64,000 bases of DNA from Phymatolithon calcareum (lineage: Eukaryota > Rhodophyta > Florideophyceae > Hapalidiales), in the NCBI GenBank assembly GCA_977006965.1, contig OZ345375.1, positions 1,674,001 to 1,738,000 on the forward strand, in the 5' to 3' direction. Below the pieces are notes generated by a model. That model did no database searches. It was not told the origin of the DNA and saw nothing but the letters and a program-made list of their open reading frames with translations. The translations under genes and the position numbers were made by a program. Every line of letters begins with the position of its first letter. The first letter of the stretch is position 1. Positions 29,127 through 40,294 of the stretch are shown here, in pieces.

Positions 29127-30629
29127 TTAGTTGGAATCCGAGACGAGCTTGGTTCCAGTGGACGGCGATTTGTTCCCATTTGCAGCAGCACTAAGACTGC
29201 CCGCGCCGGCAGCGCCCATCTCAAGCGCAGTGTCATTGGACGATGGTGATGGCATGATTGTGCGGAGCAGATACACGGCGACGGGAACGGCCATGAGCAA
29301 ACCCGGAATTCCGAACGAGTGCTCCGCGACGTATAACACGACGATGACGAAGAGCGGGTGAAGCTGTAGATGCGCTGAATATATCTGCGGGTTTAGCACA
29401 TATGCCTCCACCAAATGCACGAGAATGACCATGACGACAACAGCAAGCGCCTTCGACACACCATACTCACTCAGAGCTAGAATCACCATTGGCAGCGTAG
29501 AGATAAAAACGCCGGCCACGGGGATAAACGAGCAAATTAGCGTCACCACTGACAAGAAACCCACCCCAGGTACTGCCAGAAACATCAAACCTGCCGTCGT
29601 AAGCGTCGTGTTCACCAGTGCGATCGCGCTTTGAGCCTCAAAGCTTTTCCCCAGCACGCTCCCAAATTGCGTGATCACCGGCACTACTTCCTCGTACATG
29701 AACGCTAGCCGACTGTGTTTCAGTCTGCGTACCCCGGCTACTATGCGTGGGAGATCCCACATGATCATGAAACTGAACACGAGACTCAGCAAAGCCTTGA
29801 AAACAACCTTGGTACTCGCGCCGAGCAGCCGTGTGATCAGCGCCACGGTTCCGGAAACGTATCCGCGGATGCTCCGTTGCAACAGAACACCCAGTCGCCG
29901 CGACCGCTCCTCTGACCATTCTGTTGGTTCCGTGTCCTCGGCGGGCGCTGGTAACGCACTGGGCACGGCCTGACCAACACCAGGCGACGAGAGTGCTGGT
30001 GCAGCTCCGAACAGCGCGGGATGCTCCAGAGAGTACGAGACATAGCTCTCCACCTTGGTGGCAAGGTCATCGCCCAGGGACTTGCGCATCACATTCGCGA
30101 TGATGACGTACGGGTTCTCAGACTGTAGCGTGCTGATAAAATACTGACTCTCCCGCACCACGGTGGGCACAGTCATGAGGGAAAAGCCGGCGATGGCTGT
30201 GATGATGACGGTGTAGAACAGGCTGACAAATAACCTCCGCGGCGCGCGCCCCCCGGTGCGTGCCACGGCCCATTCGGTTGCAGAGTTGGCCACGTACCCC
30301 ACGATGAACGTCCCGAGCATGACGGGAAAAAACGGCCGGCACGCTAAGACAAAAGCGGCAAAGGCGACCCAGCTCAATACACGCTTTGCGTCCAGTCGAG
30401 CAAGTACAGCGCCAGACTCACGCACCGCGGCACCGGCGACATCGCGTCCGGATACAGTCATCACACAGCATCGTCGTGGCGTAGGCGGCCGAGCTCGTAC
30501 TGGCGGGCGGATCCAGCCGCCGCATTTATGCACTGATTGCGCATTTGCACGCATGCCACGAACAAACGCCCCACCGGAAATTGGCGCGCTTGACGCAAAA
30601 GCAACAGATGGTGCACATCGCACAGCCAT
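29127..30629 (-). CDS. AI-2E/PerM family membrane protein, possibly plastid
   Basis: About 500 residues from the ATG at 30629 (the frame extends to a GTG). Multiple membrane segments and the signature C-terminal region (GVGFLSVVTLICSFIPVAG, HPLFVIVVLYVAEHSFGIPGLL) identify the AI-2E transporter (PerM/UPF0118) family. In plants and algae, members of this family are often in the chloroplast envelope. The N-terminus is rich in A, S, R and P with few acidic residues, consistent with a transit peptide. Substrate unknown. An acidic P-rich loop (PAPAEDTEPTEWSEE) lies between the first membrane segments. Intronless. Confidence 0.85.
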   Translation of the reverse strand: MAVRCAPSVAFASSAPISGGAFVRGMRANAQSVHKCGGWIRPPVRARPPTPRRCCVMTVSGRDVAGAAVRESGAVLARLDAKRVLSWVAFAAFVLACRPFFPVMLGTFIVGYVANSATEWAVARTGGRAPRRLFVSLFYTVIITAIAGFSLMTVPTVVRESQYFISTLQSENPYVIIANVMRKSLGDDLATKVESYVSYSLEHPALFGAAPALSSPGVGQAVPSALPAPAEDTEPTEWSEERSRRLGVLLQRSIRGYVSGTVALITRLLGASTKVVFKALLSLVFSFMIMWDLPRIVAGVRRLKHSRLAFMYEEVVPVITQFGSVLGKSFEAQSAIALVNTTLTTAGLMFLAVPGVGFLSVVTLICSFIPVAGVFISTLPMVILALSEYGVSKALAVVVMVILVHLVEAYVLNPQIYSAHLQLHPLFVIVVLYVAEHSFGIPGLLMAVPVAVYLLRTIMPSPSSNDTALEMGAAGAGSLSAAANGNKSPSTGTKLVSDSN

Positions 30630-31870
30630 CTTGGCTCTGCGCGCGCTTCTGTCGATCCTCAAGCACACTCCACTGGTAACGTGGAACGTGGCGTGCCTGA
30701 TATTGTATTCTCAAATGGATGGGCTCTTGACTTCGTGGCGATTGCAATCTGGATGCTGGTAATCTGGGAAGTATGGCCTGTATCCGCTGGTGGTGTCCAT
30801 TCGATCGAGATCTAGATCACCCGGCACCGAGAAGTATCAAGTACATCGATTCCATGCATTTCAAATATTTTGGAATACGGAAAACTATTGAAATATTTTC
30901 GAAGGGAAAACTAATTAGTGGATTTGGAGCTTCGCAATGAGAATCAATACTCAAGTATAAAAGGAAGAGTTGATTATCAGAGGGGCCTTCTTGAGAATTC
31001 ATCAAAATCGCGGCATAGACCCAGTCAAAAAAGTCCTCATTACCAGTCATTATTTCGTGGACTGGTTACCAGGACGCGGCATAGGTTGATTTGCAAACTT
31101 TCGCTTCAGATGTTTTTGCACACTTTTGAGCAAAAACTTGAAACATCACGAAAAGTTTGGTTGAAAAGCAATTCCACTTCCGAAAACTAAAAATCGTTAT
31201 GAGAAAAATGTCACCTAGATGAGCACATCAGCCACGCCATACCTATGCCGCGTCCTCATTACCAGTGAAAATATTTCGGACTGGATTTGAGGACTTTTCC
31301 AGACTGGCAGTGCGGACGCAAAAATCGAATTCTCAAGAAGGTCCGTCTATCAGTCTCATTTTCTCCATGTCAATAAATATCAGCTGATATGCTTTCCAAA
31401 AGTATCAACTGTGTAATGACAACCAGATGAGTTCTCGACAACACGTGTTCGGTCTGTCCGGCCTGAAAAATTAATCTTTTGTTCAAAAATATCCATGGAT
31501 ATACATTGCTGGCAGTTTATACTTAGTGATGTATCAACGAAAATAGGAATATCAGTGTTTTCAGTTGATATTCTATCATATAATTGATATATCAATGTTT
31601 AGGGGAAAATATCACCAGTCCTCAGAATTCCTTTGATACTCCAAAGAACCTACCCAAAAAGAGCCCCTGCAAAAATTCCGCCACATGTTCCGAAATATTA
31701 TTCGAATACTATGATGATCAATATCAGAACTAATCGTTGGATGATGATGCTCATTCACATCCGGATCAAGAAACTGACCAATCGCTCGCACTCAATCGTC
31801 CTCTAACCAAGGAGGCATCGCATACGTGCCGCCTCTACTCTCTGCTCGTGTCTCATTGTCGCTGACATCG
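30630..31870. other. AT-rich intergenic region with a MITE
   Basis: Apart from the MITE, the part from 31,360 to 31,640 is AT-rich with repeated TGATAT/ATATCA words. No gene seen. Confidence 0.45.
30981..31347. mobile_element. MITE-like element with ~110-bp TIRs
   Basis: The left end (CCTTCTTGAGAATTC..., GTCCTCATTACCAGT, GGACGCGGCATAGGT) and the right end are inverted copies alignable over about 110 bp, with indels. The direct hexamer TATCAG lies immediately outside both ends (30975-30980 and 31348-31353) and may be the target duplication. No coding capacity. The superfamily is not determined. Confidence 0.7.
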
Positions 31871-34606
31871 ATGGAAGGAAGCGCCTTGCGCTATGCCGGC
31901 GTGCCAGTGCGCTTCCCGTACGTCCCATACCGAGCTCAGAACGCGCTCATGCATGCGATCGTCACTGCTGCCAGCCGTGGCGGTCATGCCCTGCTCGAGA
32001 GCCCAACGGGGACGGGAAAGAGTCTCGCACTGCTCTGCGGCGCGCTCGCGTGGCAGGAAGACATCGCTTCCAAAATCGAAGATCGCAATCGAGAACGCCA
32101 GGAGAAGAAAACAGCTGCCGTTCATGTTGCTCCACCGCCCGTTTCGGCACGTCAAGCGCGCGATGAGCAAGCGCTGAAGAAAGAGGGCACTGAAGCACCA
32201 GCGTCATCGCCCACTACTCCAATGAACAAGCATACCCCGAAGAAGAATCTAAAACAGCTTAGGAAGCGGACACCGCTAAAGAAAGTCGAAAATGAAGGCG
32301 ATGACGGTGGAAGCGACTCGGATTTTCAGGCGCCGAAGCAGTTTCGCGACGTCGAGTGGCAGAAGTATGCAAAATTGAAGCGACCAAGACGACCGCGGCC
32401 AGAGGACGAAGAGCCGGTGAACGCGCATCTCGTAGCTATATTCCAGTCTTTTGAAGGTGAACGTCCGCTCGATTCTGACAGCGACTCAGACCAAGGGAAT
32501 AGCGACGATGAAGAGGAGGAAGGTGGTCTACCAAGAAAACTTCCGCGCATATTCTATGCAACACGTACGCACAACCAAGTTGCACAGATTATCGACGAGC
32601 TTCGAAAGACAAATTATCGTCCGGAGATGACTGTGCTGGCATCACGCAGGGAGTATTGCGTTCGGGAAGAGGTCCAAAAGTTGCGCAACCGCAACGAAGT
32701 TTGCAAAGGGCTTCTCAAGGCGAAACAGTGCATGTACTTTCGAAACGTCGAAGCGCTGGCTGAAGAGCCTGAGTTGCAAGGGGAGGCATGGGATATTGAA
32801 GAGCTCAACACGCTAGGCAACAAACATCATGGTTGCCCGTACTATGCAAGCGCGGAACTTTATAAGAAGGCTAAGATTATTTTCTGTCCTTATAGCTATA
32901 TCTTGGATAAGACTGTGCGCGAATCCAGGGGAATAGATATAAAGGGCGATATCATTATTCTTGACGAAGCGCACAACATTGAAAGCTATGCTCGTGAAAG
33001 CGCCAGCTTTTCGGCAGATGTCGCTGATATCCGCCAAGTTTTCGATGACTTGGGGGAGCTCATCGAGAAGGAGATATTGGGGTCAATGGACTGTGATCTT
33101 GCCCTGGCCGGGAAGGACATTGTTCGTCTTTTTGAAAACGTCTTGAAGCTTGTTGATGCAGTCGTTGCTTCCGGATTAGAGCAGACCTATGACTACGAGC
33201 ACTCATTACACGAGAAGGACACATTGTGCGATTTGTTCCTGGACAACGGCATCACCAAAGGTTGTATTGACGAGTGTCGGGACGCAATCACCTTGATTCG
33301 TACACGACATGAGGACAATATCGACGACGATGACACCCTCCCACCATTGCAAGTTAATGAAAGTGCGAGCCATCCCTTCGGTTTTGGGTGGGACTCGAAG
33401 ACCTCAGGAGTTAAAATCGAATCACAAGGCGCCCCTCTTAACGACAAGAAAGGTTCCCAGAAGCAACGTCGCAGAATATCTGGCGGAATGTCGCAGCGTG
33501 TGCAAATGGACGACGTTGAAGACGAAGGCATTCCAAAGTCTGTAGCACAATGTCTGTTTGTAGCCCATGAGCTTCTCACTGCACTGGAGTACCACTGGTT
33601 GAATCCGGACGACTATAGTCTTGTGATTGATCGGCGGTCAATGGACTTCCGCATAGTCGTGAAAATTCATCTGTGGTGTTTGAATGCCGCCGTGTCATTC
33701 CGGCCAATATCTGACGCCGCTCGATCGATTATCGTGACGTCCGGTACACTTTCGCCTCTGCATTCCTTTGCCGGGGAATTGGGCACCTCGTTCGCTGTTG
33801 CCAAGTCTCTTCCCCACGTGGTCAACGTACGGCGGCAACTACACGTCGGTGTTGCGGGGCGTGGCCCTGGAAACGTCACCTTTGACGCGACGTTTACAGG
33901 GTCCTCTACGTTTGCCTTCCAAGACGCTCTCGGCGTCGCATTACACGACTACTGTCGAGCAATCCCGGCGGGTGTTCTTGTCTTTCTGCCGAGTTATCGC
34001 ATGCTCGACAAATTGCGTGGTCGGTGGGCGTCCTCCGGTGCTCTCGCTCGTTTGCAGGAAGCAAAGGGCGGAGTATTTTTTGAACCAAATCGCCGCGGAG
34101 AGGACTTTGAACGCCTCATGGCCGAGTACGCCACTTATGCCGCGTCTCCGGAGGGTGCAGTATTGTTTGGTGTGTGCCGTGGAAAGCTGGCAGAGGGAAT
34201 TGATTTTAAAGATGAGGCTGCGAGAGGTGTGATTGTTGTTGGCATTCCGTTTCCTCACAAGGGTGATTTGCAGGTAGTGAGAAAAAGGATGTGGAATAAC
34301 TGGGTGCGTACGGAGCAGAAGAGATTGGAGATGCTACCCGGCAGTGTTTGGTACGAAATTCAGGCGTATCGGGCTCTCAATCAAGCTCTGGGAAGGGTGA
34401 TTCGGCACAGGTACGATTACGGCGCAATTATTCTGATCGATTCGCGGTTCCGAAATCCGGACGTACTGGCGCAGCTCCCTGGGTGGACAAGAGATGCGCT
34501 TCCTCGAGGAAGAACGTCCCATGAAGAACTTGTAACTGGGCTACACTCTTTCTTTGGACAGGTTCATGACGCTGTAGCGGAGGTTGCCGGTGTCGCACGA
34601 GCGTAG
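31871..34606 (+). CDS. FANCJ/BRIP1-like DNA helicase
   Basis: About 911 residues from MEGSALRYAG; the frame extends to a GTG at 31826. Superfamily 2 XPD/Rad3-type helicase: Walker A ESPTGTGKSLALL (about residues 36-50), four Cys that can hold a 4Fe-4S cluster (about residues 262, 277, 286, 321), DEAH box ILDEAHNIE (about 362), and C-terminal motifs GKLAEGIDF and QALGRVIRH. The blocks WDIEEL-LG-CPYY and ARESASFS follow FANCJ/BRIP1 more closely than XPD, RTEL1 or DDX11. By family knowledge it unwinds 5'-3', resolving G-quadruplexes and supporting crosslink repair. An acidic, Lys-rich insert after Walker A is expected in the family. Intronless. Confidence 0.85.
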   Translation: MEGSALRYAGVPVRFPYVPYRAQNALMHAIVTAASRGGHALLESPTGTGKSLALLCGALAWQEDIASKIEDRNRERQEKKTAAVHVAPPPVSARQARDEQALKKEGTEAPASSPTTPMNKHTPKKNLKQLRKRTPLKKVENEGDDGGSDSDFQAPKQFRDVEWQKYAKLKRPRRPRPEDEEPVNAHLVAIFQSFEGERPLDSDSDSDQGNSDDEEEEGGLPRKLPRIFYATRTHNQVAQIIDELRKTNYRPEMTVLASRREYCVREEVQKLRNRNEVCKGLLKAKQCMYFRNVEALAEEPELQGEAWDIEELNTLGNKHHGCPYYASAELYKKAKIIFCPYSYILDKTVRESRGIDIKGDIIILDEAHNIESYARESASFSADVADIRQVFDDLGELIEKEILGSMDCDLALAGKDIVRLFENVLKLVDAVVASGLEQTYDYEHSLHEKDTLCDLFLDNGITKGCIDECRDAITLIRTRHEDNIDDDDTLPPLQVNESASHPFGFGWDSKTSGVKIESQGAPLNDKKGSQKQRRRISGGMSQRVQMDDVEDEGIPKSVAQCLFVAHELLTALEYHWLNPDDYSLVIDRRSMDFRIVVKIHLWCLNAAVSFRPISDAARSIIVTSGTLSPLHSFAGELGTSFAVAKSLPHVVNVRRQLHVGVAGRGPGNVTFDATFTGSSTFAFQDALGVALHDYCRAIPAGVLVFLPSYRMLDKLRGRWASSGALARLQEAKGGVFFEPNRRGEDFERLMAEYATYAASPEGAVLFGVCRGKLAEGIDFKDEAARGVIVVGIPFPHKGDLQVVRKRMWNNWVRTEQKRLEMLPGSVWYEIQAYRALNQALGRVIRHRYDYGAIILIDSRFRNPDVLAQLPGWTRDALPRGRTSHEELVTGLHSFFGQVHDAVAEVAGVARA

Positions 34607-35167
34607 CGGTAGCGTGTACAGACATGCCTTCTTCAATAGCTTTGCTTCATTCACAGGAGCACATTGGATGAAGTTCCAGGAGACGAAAGAAATCAGTGTT
34701 TTTGACAGGGGTCTTGAGGCACCGTTCGGAGTCATCTGTGTCGTAGAAGTCAAAGGTGCGAGGGAAAAACAAGACAAGAATACATGGCAATTTCGAAAGT
34801 TGCGCTCAGTTTATTTTTTGGAGCTGTTGTCTGCGTACTGGCGAAATACTAAAAACTAACTCAGCATGTAATAACCTTCTGGACTCTAGAGAAACTGCAG
34901 GATGCATAAGGTTCCTGATCCCGGCAGTCAGAAAAATATGCGGAAGTAATAAATGAGCGCCAAGACCAGACCAGGGATTGGACATGCTTCCTAACAATTA
35001 TTGGCACGAAATGCAAATATGAAGCCTTCAGCTCGGAGCCTAGTACGACTACGACACGATTGTTCTTAAAGCATCGGGTTTCAAAACCCGAGCGCCATCT
35101 CCAGAAAGATACAGTAAAGTATCAATACGTCAAATCCATCGCCACTGTGGAAGTGATATGTGAAGAA
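34607..35167. other. Intergenic between convergent genes
   Basis: About 560 bp between the ends of the helicase and reductase genes. Short frames only. Confidence 0.4.
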
Positions 35168-36079
35168 TCAATAGATAAACGGAATAAGAATCTTACGGTT
35201 TTGAGGATACAAAGCGCGACCATCTTTGCCATCAAACTCCTTTCGATAATTTCGATGTTTGTTCCGCGCCCAAATCAACATTTGAAGGGCACCGGCAACC
35301 ATGAAGCAAATCCCCGCAACGGTCTTGGTCATGAGGTTGAATCCGACCCATGACATGATCTCATACGAATAATTCGGGCAGGTGACAAACTCGAAGAGTC
35401 CGCCGTGTGGAATTCGCCGAACCTTGGTACCAGGTGGTCTCAATCCACGCAAGGTGACATGACTGCTGAGGTTACCCATTTCCATTAGATAGAACAGACA
35501 CATGCCGCTGTAAACAAGGTCCTCCTCCGGGGGTGTATAAAGCGGGTGATTGACAAAGTAGGCAACCCATGCGGCAAAGCCCCAATAATAACCGCAATTC
35601 TTAAACAGGTTCGAGAACGGCATTGTAGAATGCGAGAATCGGTGGACGAATAGCGTTTCAAACTCGCGCTTCACGTAATGAAAGGTCCAGGCAATAAGTG
35701 CCGAAAACTGCACCTCCTTCGCCCATGCTGTCTGCTCCACAAGCACTGCATCGCCGTAAATGAGTCGCGGCTGCATAAAAAATATCGGGTACAAGACGAG
35801 CGGGCCTAGATACTCGAGCAGAAACACAGTCTTCCAGAGGATCTGCGGTCCCAGATCCTTGAACAGAATCGCATCGCCGTCCGTCAGGCGGTCGGTCTCC
35901 TTGAGCGGTGTCGGTTTCGCATCAGATTCGCTTGGTGATGCGTACAGTCGCTGACGGTCCGGGTAAAACTTGGGATGGGATTTGTGAATAGCTTTCTTGA
36001 GGTCCGCAAGCATTGCGCCCTCGCCGAGGTCGTACTCGCCCAGGCTACGGCCTGATCGAGTCGAGACGGCGACCTTCAT
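35168..36079 (-). CDS. Very-long-chain trans-2-enoyl-CoA reductase (TECR/TSC13)
   Basis: 303 residues, close to the family length of about 305-310. The N-terminus is a ubiquitin-like fold (MKVAVSTRSGRSLGEYDL...LKETDRLTDGD). It is followed by a steroid 5-alpha-reductase-type membrane domain with VHRFSHSTMP, PPGTKVRRIPHGGLFEFVTCPNYSYEI and C-terminal IPFIY. TECR catalyses the last step of the very-long-chain fatty acid elongation cycle at the ER, reducing trans-2-enoyl-CoA with NADPH. The Tyr in CPNYSYEI is in the conserved substrate/cofactor region. ATG start is unambiguous. Intronless. Confidence 0.93.
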   Translation of the reverse strand: MKVAVSTRSGRSLGEYDLGEGAMLADLKKAIHKSHPKFYPDRQRLYASPSESDAKPTPLKETDRLTDGDAILFKDLGPQILWKTVFLLEYLGPLVLYPIFFMQPRLIYGDAVLVEQTAWAKEVQFSALIAWTFHYVKREFETLFVHRFSHSTMPFSNLFKNCGYYWGFAAWVAYFVNHPLYTPPEEDLVYSGMCLFYLMEMGNLSSHVTLRGLRPPGTKVRRIPHGGLFEFVTCPNYSYEIMSWVGFNLMTKTVAGICFMVAGALQMLIWARNKHRNYRKEFDGKDGRALYPQNRKILIPFIY

Positions 36080-37034
36080 TGCTCAATATTCGCTCGCCAG
36101 AATTCGCAACTTTTTTTGGAAAGGTCTTGATTGTCGGAAAGGGAATTGAGCTCCACAGGTGGGACAGTCAGGTCCGCCGTGATTCAGCAGTTCACTCGAT
36201 CATGTGGGGCTTGATTTTTGAATGATTTTTGACAAGTCTCGCTGCACCATGTTTTCACTGTAAAATTTATGAAAACTCGCAAAATAAATTTGAAACTTTC
36301 CAAAAACTCAAAATGTTTATGCGCAGCTTTTTTCAAGAACGACGGGAAATGTTCTATGCATAGTTCTTCAGAGTCATTATGACTCGGAGGGATCGTTCGC
36401 TCGGTCCGTCAAGGACTTAAATTTGAGCGAGCGAAAACTCTCAAAGAACCATATTTCAGTTGCAAATGACCCGTTTCCAAAGGCACTGGCTGCATCTTAA
36501 GCAGTTTGGTCCACTCCCAGATCTTTACCTTAAGAGCCCTGTTCTATTGCGACGACAATGTGAAAAGAGGAAGAGACTAAAAGCCTAGACTGGCTCAATA
36601 TATTTCGTTTCACAGTGCACCATGCAGACCTGCAGGGGGAATATTTTTGGCCTAATCGATGCACGGTTGCTTCCTCCCATCTTCAACCTTTTTTCTGATG
36701 TCTAGTCTTTTTGAGACGTTGGCAAAGATTACCTTTTAGCTCTTAGTTCTTGTATTATCCTGCTTTAAAGTGGCTGGGAATTTGAAGGCAAGAGCTGACA
36801 GAGTCGTACATATTACCGCTTGTCTTCCTTGCTCTTTCCAGCACTCTATATGCTTGGAGCTCCTTTCTTAGTACTGTACCTTGGATTCTACTATTACAAG
36901 GAGGTGACCGCAGATTGCACGAGGTAAGTTCAAAGATCGGTTAGAGTGACGAACAGTCGACATGTCGTGACCAGAGTAGCCCGTAGAAGCGCTATTATTC
37001 CTGACCAGTGAGAAGTTGCTCTGATGAACAACTT

Positions 37035-37086
37035 CGATTCTGCATTGAAGAAAGACTGACGTCTGTCTTTCTTCAATGCAGAATCG
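37035..37086. repeat. 52-bp near-perfect palindrome
   Basis: Arms 37035-37060 and 37061-37086 match at 25 of 26 positions with no loop (centre GACGTC). It is immediately followed by a second imperfect palindrome. Confidence 0.85.
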
Positions 37087-37134
37087 ACCGGTTCCCGCCT
37101 CTATGCCTGTATATGCATAGACGCGGAAACCGGT
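37087..37134. repeat. 48-bp imperfect palindrome
   Basis: Arms of 20 bp (37087-37106 and 37115-37134) begin and end with ACCGGTT/AACCGGT and match at 18 of 20 positions, with an 8-nt centre. It abuts the preceding palindrome exactly. Confidence 0.75.
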
Positions 37135-38844
37135 CCATATGCGTGTAATACGAAGGTTTTTTCATTAAAACGCGATGTCGGGTGAGCCGCATGCTACATG
37201 CGTTGCTGTGGATAATTGCTTGGAGCAGATCCTTATGTTGAAGCCCTCAGGTAATTGCAACTCGTTCCTTTCATTTTATGCTGTTTGCAATACTTGCATC
37301 ATTTTCGTATCTGACGAACATTGGAGCTCTATGAGGTACTACAAGCACGTTACCTTTGCAGGTTTTGGGAGGAAACCATTGGAGAAGTTGAGTATTTCAG
37401 TTAAGGGCCATTCTGGGAGCCTTAAATGAGTACAAGTCCGGTGTGACAGGAAGCAGAAAAATCTATTATTCCTACATTTACACCAGCCCTCGAAAATGGA
37501 ACCTTGCGGGAAAAATTCAGCCACCGGGGCAGCGTACCGCAAACAAGGAAACGACTTTAGAATCCCGAACAGCCGACAATCAAGTCGTTTTAGCTCCTGA
37601 GTGCCAATTTCTTCTTGCCTGTGCATTACGCATTAGTGTAGCCACTCCGATGAGGAGAGCCCTATAAAAGTGAGCGATACGGGGCTTTCCGCTCTTGTCT
37701 TTTCATAATACGTAGTCGTCTTATCGTTTCTGGTGAAGCCGACGCTCTATGCCTAGTAGCAGAGCATTTGTACAACGCGAGACGAGGAGCTGCTTATTGT
37801 AGCTGTGCGGAACTGCGGGCGTCTGACTCTGTGCAAAAACCGAACTATGAGCCAATACCAAGACGCATGGAAATACAAAGAGTCATGTCGACGCCTCTAT
37901 CTATCTAACGGCATCTCAGTGGGACTTCAGAATAAATGCACGTGCCTACAATTGTATATTGCAGATCAAGCAAGTGGGCGCACTCTCAAACGACTGAAGA
38001 GTGATACGAGAGCAACTGTGATTGCTTTTCAAGCGGTTGTGACTATGGTTGAACAGGCGTACGTACGTTCAGCTGCGACACCTTAATCGCCACTCGAGTG
38101 GATGCAGTAGACTCGACATCAGGAACCAATGTCCGGTAACAACGGGAACGGTAACGGACAGCAGGAAAAACGCTGGTGGTCTCTCAGAGGATGCCAAGCT
38201 GAAAATCGTAGATGGTGACCCGTCTGTTGTGGCAAGTGTATTTCGTGTTGTCCTCGCCAACGAGCATATAAAGCAAACTGGGAAAGATGACGAGAAGCCC
38301 TAAACTCACTTCTATTGGCTTCCGCGGCGAGAAAACAGCTGAGCAAGCATACATCTCTGGAGAATATGGTTGATGGATCGATTTTAATGATTCTTTGTTG
38401 CTGGTCTGAGCGTGTCACATCTATTTGACTGCGGAAGTCTAGAGTTCACGGAGCACTTCGTCGAATATTGAAAGTGCACCATGCTCTCATCTGGATTGCC
38501 GCTCTTGCAGATTGATGTATGCGACGCGGGCAAAACGTTTAGGTAGTGTATTGGCAGTTACGGCGACGTAGCGATGTCTTCTGTTTTCGAGAATCAAAAT
38601 TGAATATTAAGTACTGCAATGCTAGAATCAAGACATGCATCGGGCACTAATCGTACTTCAGTTCAACCCATTAGAAAAATAATTCGTTGCCTTTGCAAAA
38701 AGAGAAGAACTTCATATTACAAAAGAGAGAAATAGAATCGATGAATAACTTTTCTAGTCGCAGCATTACGAAGCACATCACAAAGGCATTCTAAGTCCGT
38801 AATCATACAAGAAAGCAGTGTTCCAGGTCCTGAAGTACACAAAA

Positions 38845-39300
38845 TCATCTCCCAGACCCATTATAATCTCTCAGTAGCCCTCTCACTTCTGCACGGTTTC
38901 CAATAAAGCCGACAGCATTTTTACGCCCCGTCTTATCACCAGCAAGCGCTACCGGCAGTTCAAGGTTTTTCGCAAGTTGAAAAATGACAACGAGATCGTT
39001 TTCCTCGTCGACGTTGTGAACCGCTTTATTCGACCCTGTGTTAAACCAGCGAATAGAGTCTTCTTCGCTCTTCTCGTCGTACAGACGCACGGCTTGAACA
39101 GCGGCCTCGGCTGCAGCTTTAGCCGTATGCTTCACACCCAATCCCTTCCGGACAAAAATTAGCATTTTGTCGCCGGACCAGAGCCAGTTTAGAATGCAAT
39201 GCAGTCGCGATGGTTTCGATGTGGACAGGAAAAGTGAATTCCTCTGCGAATGCCGTGGAGTTAGCGATTTCTCTTTGCGCAAGTCTGCCATTTTGCCCAT
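38845..39300 (-). CDS. Peptidyl-tRNA hydrolase 2 (PTH2)-like protein
   Basis: About 151 residues from the ATG at 39300 (another ATG at 39291). From residue ~40, DKMLIFVRKGLGVKHTAKAA followed by AVQAVRLYD, SIRWFNTGSNKAV, LAKNLELPVALAGDKTGRKNAVGFIG and VRGLLRDYNG follows the PTH2 order: KMVLVVRxDLGMxxGKxAAQ, then W--G--KVV, A--LG--V--I-DAG-T, and GIGP. Several PTH2 hallmark residues differ (for example MKKGK and DAGRT are not exact), so it may be diverged or not catalytic. PTH2 proteins cleave peptidyl-tRNA. The first ~39 residues may be a targeting extension. Confidence 0.55.
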   Translation of the reverse strand: MGKMADLRKEKSLTPRHSQRNSLFLSTSKPSRLHCILNWLWSGDKMLIFVRKGLGVKHTAKAAAEAAVQAVRLYDEKSEEDSIRWFNTGSNKAVHNVDEENDLVVIFQLAKNLELPVALAGDKTGRKNAVGFIGNRAEVRGLLRDYNGSGR

Positions 39301-39649
39301 TTTCTGCACCTTACGAGCACTTCATCGTGTGGAGCGTGTTATAGGGCGCTTGGATCACTCAGGGTGCATTGGAAATCTGAAGCATTGCAACAATGATCTA
39401 CTTTTGGACTCATTCTAGAATCACTGGGCAAAATAGTCGCTCTGCAATGTATACCCCAGGGATCTATGATTTCGATTGCATGTAGAAAAATGCGCCTGTG
39501 TTCCAGATATGTAGAATCACCTGAACTTGCTTTTGACACGTTAACTCCTTTTCGGGACATGAACGCGACCAAGATGCTCCAATAGCACTATCATGATGAG
39601 AGTATCTTACGCTCGAGGAAAAGAGCAGACCATCATGGACAGAACAGAT

Positions 39650-39692
39650 CGTAGACGTGCAATAAAAACATTGTCTTTCTTGCACGTCTACG
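39650..39692. repeat. 13-bp stem hairpin
   Basis: Perfect arms CGTAGACGTGCAA / TTGCACGTCTACG around a 17-nt loop, about 350 bp upstream of the PTH2-like gene start. Confidence 0.5.
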
Positions 39693-40294
39693 GCCTGCTC
39701 CGTTAGTTTCAGTAAATATGAGCACTTCCAAGATTATTCCTAAAAAAGGGCTTACGCAGGTTTTTTTCGGCATTGAACATCATGAAATTTTCCCGATTTT
39801 ATGAATGCATAACTTGAAATAATGCAAGATTCCTAAGAAGCTCGATAAGAAATTAGAATGCAATTTGTATTCGTAAACCTTAAAGAAAGGCCTTTCTTCG
39901 GCGGAAAGTACTGTGCAGCCATTTAGTCCGAGTTTCGAACGATTTACCCAAATGGAAATCCAAGGAGATTTTACAATTGGTGCCCTTGGCTACAACGAAC
40001 TGTGTCGATTATTTCACGCTCGTGCAACTGCGTGTATCCGGAATCCGCGACACGCACAATGTGTGACATGGAGACAAGAAGGTTGCGAGTTGGAGATGCA
40101 CACCAAGAATAGCCCTGTTCGGTTAATTTTTGGGGCCAGAGCCAGGCTTGGAACCAATTTAATTGCTGAAATTGTTGAAGGAAAGAGCAATCGTGCAATT
40201 CAACTGTTCCTTGCTTCTTCTTTTTAATTTAAACTGCAATTGGCAATCCCTACTCAAATCGATACTGCAATTCCTACCCTTTACTGTAATTCGT

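Larger units (their letters stand above)
36080..38844. other. Gene-free stretch with two abutting palindromes
   Basis: About 2.8 kb without a recognisable gene. Short plus-strand frames near 37,175-37,667 and 37,805-38,303 have no known domain. It contains the double palindrome at 37,035-37,134. Confidence 0.45.
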
